Of a DNA stretch of 5,886 bases, positions 5,560 to 5,886 are shown piece after piece. The notes beneath the pieces are model-generated. The model was not told the DNA's origin and searched no databases. It was given only the letters and a program-made list of their open reading frames with translations. The stretch is from Anaerolineae bacterium (GTDB lineage: Bacteria; Chloroflexota; Anaerolineae; Anaerolineales; UBA11858). The position numbers and the translations under genes were made by a program. The DNA is taken from NCBI GenBank assembly GCA_003694235.1, contig RFKO01000051.1:1-5886 (forward strand). The letters run 5' to 3'. Position 1 is the stretch's first letter. Each line of letters begins with the position of its first letter.

Positions 5560-5886
5560 ATGGCGGTGATCACCGCGCGACTCACTTTGCAAACTCAGGG
5601 ACATGCCGATATTCAGGATATCACGCCGGCGGTGGCCCAGCAGGTGGCCGCCAGCGGTTTGCGAGACGGCGTGGTCACAGTATTCAGCCCTTCTTCGACC
5701 AGCGCGTTGACCACGATCGAATACGAGTCGGGCTGTCTGAGCGACCTGCGCCGCTTGCTGGATGAAATCATTTCTCCGACGCGCCCATACGCTCACAATG
5801 CTCGCTGGGGCGATGGGAACGGCCATGCCCATGTGCGCGCGGCGCTGCTGGGGCCCTCGTTGAGCATTCCTTTTGTGAGCGGGCGG
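5560..5886 (+). CDS. YjbQ / UPF0047 family protein (3' end outside window)
   Basis: 109 residues are visible from ATG 5560, with GGAGG (5549-5553) six bases upstream. The frame is still open at the window edge; family members are about 130-145 residues, so only the last quarter is missing. Family landmarks are VTVFSPSSTSALTTIEYESG (about 39-58), YAHNARWGDGNGHAHVRAAL (about 76-95) and LGPSLSIPFVSGR (97-109). The histidine-rich DGNGHAHVRA stretch is the conserved core of this beta-barrel family. The family is annotated by some as a secondary thiamine-phosphate synthase, but its physiological role is not settled. The usual HTT-type histidine before the central strand is replaced by Ser in PSSTSALTT, like the STAALTTIE variant I recall mainly from archaea and Chloroflexi. 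I see no clear plus-strand promoter in the 95-base gap upstream. Confidence 0.88.
   Translation, partial: MAVITARLTLQTQGHADIQDITPAVAQQVAASGLRDGVVTVFSPSSTSALTTIEYESGCLSDLRRLLDEIISPTRPYAHNARWGDGNGHAHVRAALLGPSLSIPFVSGR

Overview
The window is a gene-dense stretch of a GC-rich bacterial chromosome, with no sign of mobile elements, tRNA/rRNA genes or CRISPR. The gene set suggests a thermophilic or thermotolerant member of the Chloroflexota (Anaerolineae-like), but that is an inference. It rests on a TtuB/TtuA-type pair for tRNA 2-thiolation, a glutamine synthetase of the non-adenylylated I-alpha type, an archaeal/Chloroflexi-flavoured YjbQ variant, and strong sigma70-type promoters with intrinsic terminators.

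Layout. Positions 1-426 hold the C-terminal part of threonine synthase, which overlaps by 4 bases an AI-2E/PerM-family membrane protein (423-1601). A GtrB/dolichol-phosphate-type membrane glycosyltransferase follows (about 1667-2623). Two bases after its stop codon begins an almost ideal promoter (TTGACA, 17 bases, TATTAT with an extended -10). It opens a leader of about 350 bases that contains a large structured RNA and a perfect 12-bp intrinsic terminator, followed by glnA (3010-4350). On the minus strand, a small sulfur-carrier gene (ttuB-like, 5464 to 5270) and a ttuA-like tRNA thiolase (5267 to 4332) form a two-gene operon with its own promoter (TTGACG, 17 bases, TAGAAT). They converge on glnA with a 19-base 3' overlap. 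A YjbQ/UPF0047 gene starts divergently at 5560 and runs off the window.

The most interesting element is the glnA leader. Its 5' half contains, in the right order and topology, the conserved blocks of the glmS ribozyme: AUAGCG at the cleavage-site position, a P1 hairpin, UGACGAGG plus UGGAGGUU, a P2 partner GCGGAUGCCUC, a P3 hairpin, and an A-rich P4 hairpin. The substrate-strand helix appears to covary, and two hairpins are inserted in the P2 loop. glmS ribozymes are known from leaders of glmS (glucosamine-6-phosphate synthase), not glnA. The RNA is therefore either a relocated or variant glmS-class RNA controlling glutamine synthesis, or a related undescribed RNA. The comparison was made from memory of the family and needs a covariance-model search.

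How the genes fit together. glnA makes glutamine, and GlmS consumes it to make glucosamine-6-phosphate, so a hexosamine-sensing leader on glnA is metabolically plausible. The glnA transcript is probably ended by a perfect 12-bp hairpin plus T-run that lies inside the 3' coding region of ttuA, where it also encodes part of the C-terminal zinc-knuckle. TtuB would carry sulfur as a C-terminal thiocarboxylate to TtuA for 2-thiolation of tRNA. The threonine synthase/transporter pair and the glycosyltransferase look like ordinary housekeeping and envelope genes.
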